This document shows positions 30,700 to 34,266 of a DNA stretch of 34,266 nt, piece by piece. Each line of letters opens with the position of its first letter. The first letter of the stretch is position 1. This DNA comes from Jimgerdemannia flammicorona (taxonomy: Eukaryota; Mucoromycota; Endogonomycetes; Endogonales; Endogonaceae). Where the stretch lies: contig RBNI01000296.1 of assembly GCA_003990745.1 (NCBI GenBank), positions 1 through 34,266 on the forward strand, written 5' to 3'. The position numbers were made by a program, and so were the translations under genes. The notes beneath the pieces are model-generated. The model did not search any database. It saw only the letters and a program-made list of their open reading frames with translations, and was not told the origin of the DNA.

Positions 30700-32100
30700 A
30701 TAATATCTAATTAATAGATTCTGGAGCCATGCAATACATGATGTCATATAGAGAATAGCTCTCTATATATTAACCATTTAAGTACCCTGTACTCATCAAG
30801 TTAGGAGAAAATAACATCATCTATACTCAAGGAAAGAAAAATATCAGTATATATCTCTATAGAAATGTTGTTGAGCCTATTGCTACTCTTGTAGACATAT
30901 GTACTATATACTCCAGAGATAGGAAAGAACCTCTTCTTTATAGGCAAAATAATGACACATAGAAACAAAGAGATACACATATATTCAAAGGGTGTAATAG
31001 TATATAATTTGCATAACAATAAGAGGTTAATAATAGCCTCGAAACATATAATCTCTACATAATCAATAGTATACCAAATAGTACAAAAGCCTCTATATAT
31101 ATGACAACTATGCCTAATACATCCAACACATAGTATCAATGCTTAGGACAAATCAGTAAAATGAGCCTTAAATATATAATAAGGAGTGGATCTATATATT
31201 AATAGATTACTAGTATATATATATATATATGACAATTTCTTCTACAAGAATTATATGGCAAATAAAACATCTCAGTGACCATTCAAAGAATGATTAAAGC
31301 ACATATCAGGGATTCTTGATCTCATGCATATAGATATATATGAGCTGATTAGTATGCTATTAAACTCTAGTAAGAGATACTTTCTCATATTTATTAATAA
31401 TCATATATATAAAACATATATATATTTCCTATTAGTAAAGAGTGAAGCCTTGGATAAATTTAAAGAATTCAAAGCAATCACCAAAATTGAAACAGAATAT
31501 AGAATATATGCTATATAATCAGATAATAGATATAAATATATTAATCATATATTTAAGTAATTTCTGACAAAATACAGTATAACTCATTAAATGATAGCTC
31601 TCTATATGTCTCAGTAGAACAGTATAGCTGAGTGATTTAACTACATAGCTATAGAAATAACATGTATAATAATTAATACTACTGAACTATCATATTCTTA
31701 TTAGGTCAAAGCTATAAATACTATAGTATATATATATAATCAATATATTTCTCAATCACTAAGTAAGAATTCTAGCAATAATAAGTATTTCAGAAATGAT
31801 GATCTTATCTCTGAAGAATTATAGAGTCGATCTAAGTCAGATGTATCATATCTACATATATTTTGTTGTGAGATATATATCTTTAACAAAAGCAATACTA
31901 TCTGGAATAAATTTGAACTCAAGACAAGCAAACATATATTTCTTAGGTATTCTGACAAAGCATACTAACTATGGAATCTATGCAAGAGGTATACATATAG
32001 TCATCTCATATAACATAAAGTTCAGAGAAAAAGAAAATAGCTTAGAACCCTATGTGGAAGTATCAGTTAAAATCTCTACATCTCAGCCAGCATAAATATA
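30700..32100 (+). pseudogene. Copia-2 protease and integrase relic
   Basis: Protease LIDSGAMQYMMS near 30714-30750 keeps DSGA. Downstream, IKLGENNIIYTQGKKN matches IKLGDNNVIYVQGKGN of Copia-1. The integrase core LMHIDIYELIS begins at 31320, then RYFLIFINNHIYKTYIYFL and LDKFKEFKAITK. The second catalytic Asp region reads SDNRYKYI (SDNGKEYV in Copia-1). The C-terminal KHIFLRYSDKAY lies near 31930-31965. Stops are frequent. Confidence 0.82.
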
Positions 32101-32439
32101 GCAATTAGTACAACTATTATCCACCTCTCCAGCAGTCAATCAGAACTATTTTCAATCACTATATGTATCTGAGTCTGAGCTAGAGATATCTGAGCTAAGA
32201 ACAATAGAGATCAAAGATAATAATAGTAAATCCTCTAATAATGAGGAATCCTCTATCTCTATAAAGAGTAAATAAGTACAAAAGTACTCCAATGTTCACT
32301 ATGAACTCATTCTAATTTAGAAAGTTATTGGGATGTACTAACAAGCTCTTGATGACAATATAAGGACTATATAAGCTATACTGAAATATATGAATACATA
32401 TATATTACAATATCTCCTGACAAGCCAAGTATATATGAT

Positions 32440-33985
32440 AAAGCTATAACTAATCCTGATAGCAAAAGATGAAAATAAGCTATAGATGAGAAATACAATT
32501 TACTCATCAAGAATGGTATATAAGATCTTATATCTCTTCTACTCAATTATCAAGCAATCAGATTCAAGTGGGTATATTGGATAAAATATAATATAAATAG
32601 TGATATAGAGTAGTATAAAGCTCATTTTGTTGCTAAGGGCTACTTGTAAGATTATGGTGTAGATTATGATGAAATATTTTTACCAGTATTCAAGCTTACT
32701 TTACTTAGAATACTCTTTGTAATTGATATACTATATGATCTAGAGATCTATCAGATAGATGTTAAGACAGCCTTTCTGAACAGTGATGTAGATACAAAAC
32801 TATATATTTATTAATCACAAGGATACAAACTATGTAAAGGATTATATAGTATTAAGTAAGTGGTATACTTATGGAGTAAAAGAATTGACAAACATCTTCT
32901 TAACAATGGATTCAAGTATTGCAAAGTAGACAATTATATATATATTTAGTATTATAATAATGACATACTATTTATTAGTATATGGATTAATAATATCATC
33001 ATCATAGCTAGTAAGAATAGGCTTAGCAGAGTAAAGAAAACTCTATACTGAGAATTCAAGATGACTGATATAGGTAATATATCCTTTCTTTTGGAGATAT
33101 TCATCATATATAATAAGAATATATATGCTATATATCTTTTACAAGAAACTTATGTCAAAGCTATTCTTAAATACTTCAATATGAGTAATTGCAAACTCAT
33201 TAGCACTTCTATAGATACTTCTATAAATTAAGGAAGTCTAACAATATATCTAAAAAAGATGATGATGATGCACCTATCAAGAATAGTGCCAAAGATAACA
33301 ATAAAATTCTCTATCAACAAGTGGTCAGTTTGCTCATATATTTAATTCTTAGAATGAGACCTAATATATTATATACTATGAATAAGGTGGTACAGTACTT
33401 CTTCTGCCATGATAACTCACATTGGAGTACCATTAAGAGAATTTTCAGATATCTTAAGAGTATAGTATACTATATACTCACTCTTAGTAATATCAGATTA
33501 AGTAAGAGCAATAATATCTGATTATCTAATACTTGTAATACTAATTGGGCTGAAGACTTAGATGACTATTAGTCTATGACTGAATATCTCTTTCACATTG
33601 ATAAAAGATCCATAATCTTATGACAAATACATAACTAATTCTCTATTGTGATCTCATCTATGTAAGCCAAATATCAGATATTGTCATTGATAATAAAGAA
33701 AGCCATTTGGCTTTGCAAACTACTAAAGGAGCTCAGTTTTACTCAGGAGAACTCTACTCTAATTAAGCAAGTTAATCAATTGACAATAGTTCTTACCAAG
33801 AATCCAGTATACTATAGCAGAATGAAACATATTGATATATAGTACTACTTCATTTGTAAATATATAGAAAACAGTACTATATATCTGGAATATACATATC
33901 TCCATAGAGTATATGACTACTGATTTATTTACTAAAGTCCTTTTAAGGCCAAAGTTTGAGCAATATATTGAAGGAATAGATTTTA
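32440..33985 (+). pseudogene. Copia-2 reverse transcriptase and RNase H relic
   Basis: RT pieces: YKAHFVAKGYL, YQIDVKTAFLNSDVDTKLYI and LLNNGFKYCKVD. The catalytic box reads IWINNIIII with Asn Asn at 32989-32994, where Copia-1 has WVDD. After RT, the clean piece 33321-33521 reads MRPNILYTMNKVVQYFF. RNase H remains include a likely TKVLLRPKFEQYIEGIDF end near 33980. The enzyme is dead by the double Asp-to-Asn change alone. Confidence 0.85.
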
Positions 33986-34236
33986 AACTAGTACTTGATT
34001 GATCATGAGATACTTTTCAGACTATTAAAAGTCTTATACCATATATAAGTTATTTATATTCCTTATTTATAAGTGGATTATATAAATAATATTATATTAC
34101 ATTTCTGTAAATATTTTGGATAGTTTGGAATACTTTTCAATCTATGAAAATTTCTTAGATATAGGATTTTTTTTTGTTAGTAATATTTGGATTACATATA
34201 GTTCTAACTCTTTTTTGTATATATTATACAATACCC

Positions 34237-34258
34237 TTTTTTTTTTTTTTTTTTTTTT
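34237..34258 (-). repeat. Poly(T) tract, 22 nt
   Basis: Probably the poly-A tail of a minus-strand retroelement whose body lies beyond the window. LINE-2 has the same arrangement at 21727. The sequence after it is only 8 bases, so the element cannot be identified. Confidence 0.5.
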
Positions 34259-34266
34259 CTGCTTTT

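Larger units (their letters stand above)
29406..34236 (+). mobile_element. Copia-2: older Ty1/Copia relative of Copia-1, plus strand
   Basis: It begins within the leader (ATATGCTATAC aligns with the Copia-1 start region), so the 5' LTR and primer site are missing. Gag, protease, integrase, RT and RNase H follow in copia order. The protein similarity to Copia-1 is clear, but many stops and AT-rich substitutions are present. It is more diverged than a recent copy would be. RNase H ends near 33985. The last 250 bp are AT-rich with no gene, and no LTR is recognised before the poly-T at 34237. Confidence 0.87.

Overview
The window is a stack of nested retrotransposons and their decayed copies, with no recognisable host gene, rRNA or tRNA gene. 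It looks like a repeat block of a filamentous fungus, probably an ascomycete with RIP-like mutation. The reasons are the element families (an APE-type LINE, a Ty3/Gypsy element and a Ty1/Copia element) and decay dominated by C-to-T and G-to-A transitions that leave an AT-rich, TA-rich second half. The species cannot be named from this sequence.

Layout. (1) 1-5757, minus strand: a nearly full-length LINE (LINE-1) with ORF1 and ORF2 (endonuclease, reverse transcriptase, C-terminal zinc motif), inserted in the 5' LTR of a gypsy element. (2) 5758-20794, plus strand: a large Ty3/Gypsy element (Gypsy-1). It has a 5' LTR remnant to 6719, a tRNA-Pro-type primer site at 6724, gag, protease, a Cys/His plus acidic linker, a dUTPase domain, a further unknown domain, RT, RNase H, integrase, a 3' ORF, a polypurine tract and a 1.41-kb 3' LTR. 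(3) 13746-18851, minus strand: a Ty1/Copia element (Copia-1) inserted in Gypsy-1 just after the integrase. It has 153-bp LTRs, a 5-bp target duplication (CCTTC) and a primer site matching the anticodon arm of initiator tRNA-Met. (4) From 20795 the sequence becomes abruptly AT-rich and strongly mutated. It holds a gypsy fragment (20795-21726), LINE-2 (21727-26463, minus, with poly-A remnant), another gypsy fragment (26464-28033), an unidentified poly(A)-tailed insert (28034-29405, plus), and Copia-2 (29406 to about 34236, plus). A 22-nt poly-T at 34237 suggests the tail of one more minus-strand LINE running off the window.

Relative ages can be read from the nesting and mutation. Copia-1 is youngest and still CpG-rich; its LTR differences (13 by eye) are all transitions. 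Gypsy-1 and LINE-1 are CpG-poor and carry scattered stops. Everything after 20795 is older, with catalytic residues erased by G-to-A/C-to-T changes (FADD to FANN in LINE-2, WVDD to WINN in Copia-2, DTGA to NIRV in the gypsy protease). The most notable biology is Gypsy-1: a Ty3/Gypsy polyprotein carrying a trimeric-type dUTPase between protease and RT, preceded by a C-x2-C-x5-C-x2-H-x14-C-x2-C module and an acidic stretch, and with an extra acidic ORF after integrase. No protein-coding frame in the window is intact, so each coding region is given as a pseudogene.
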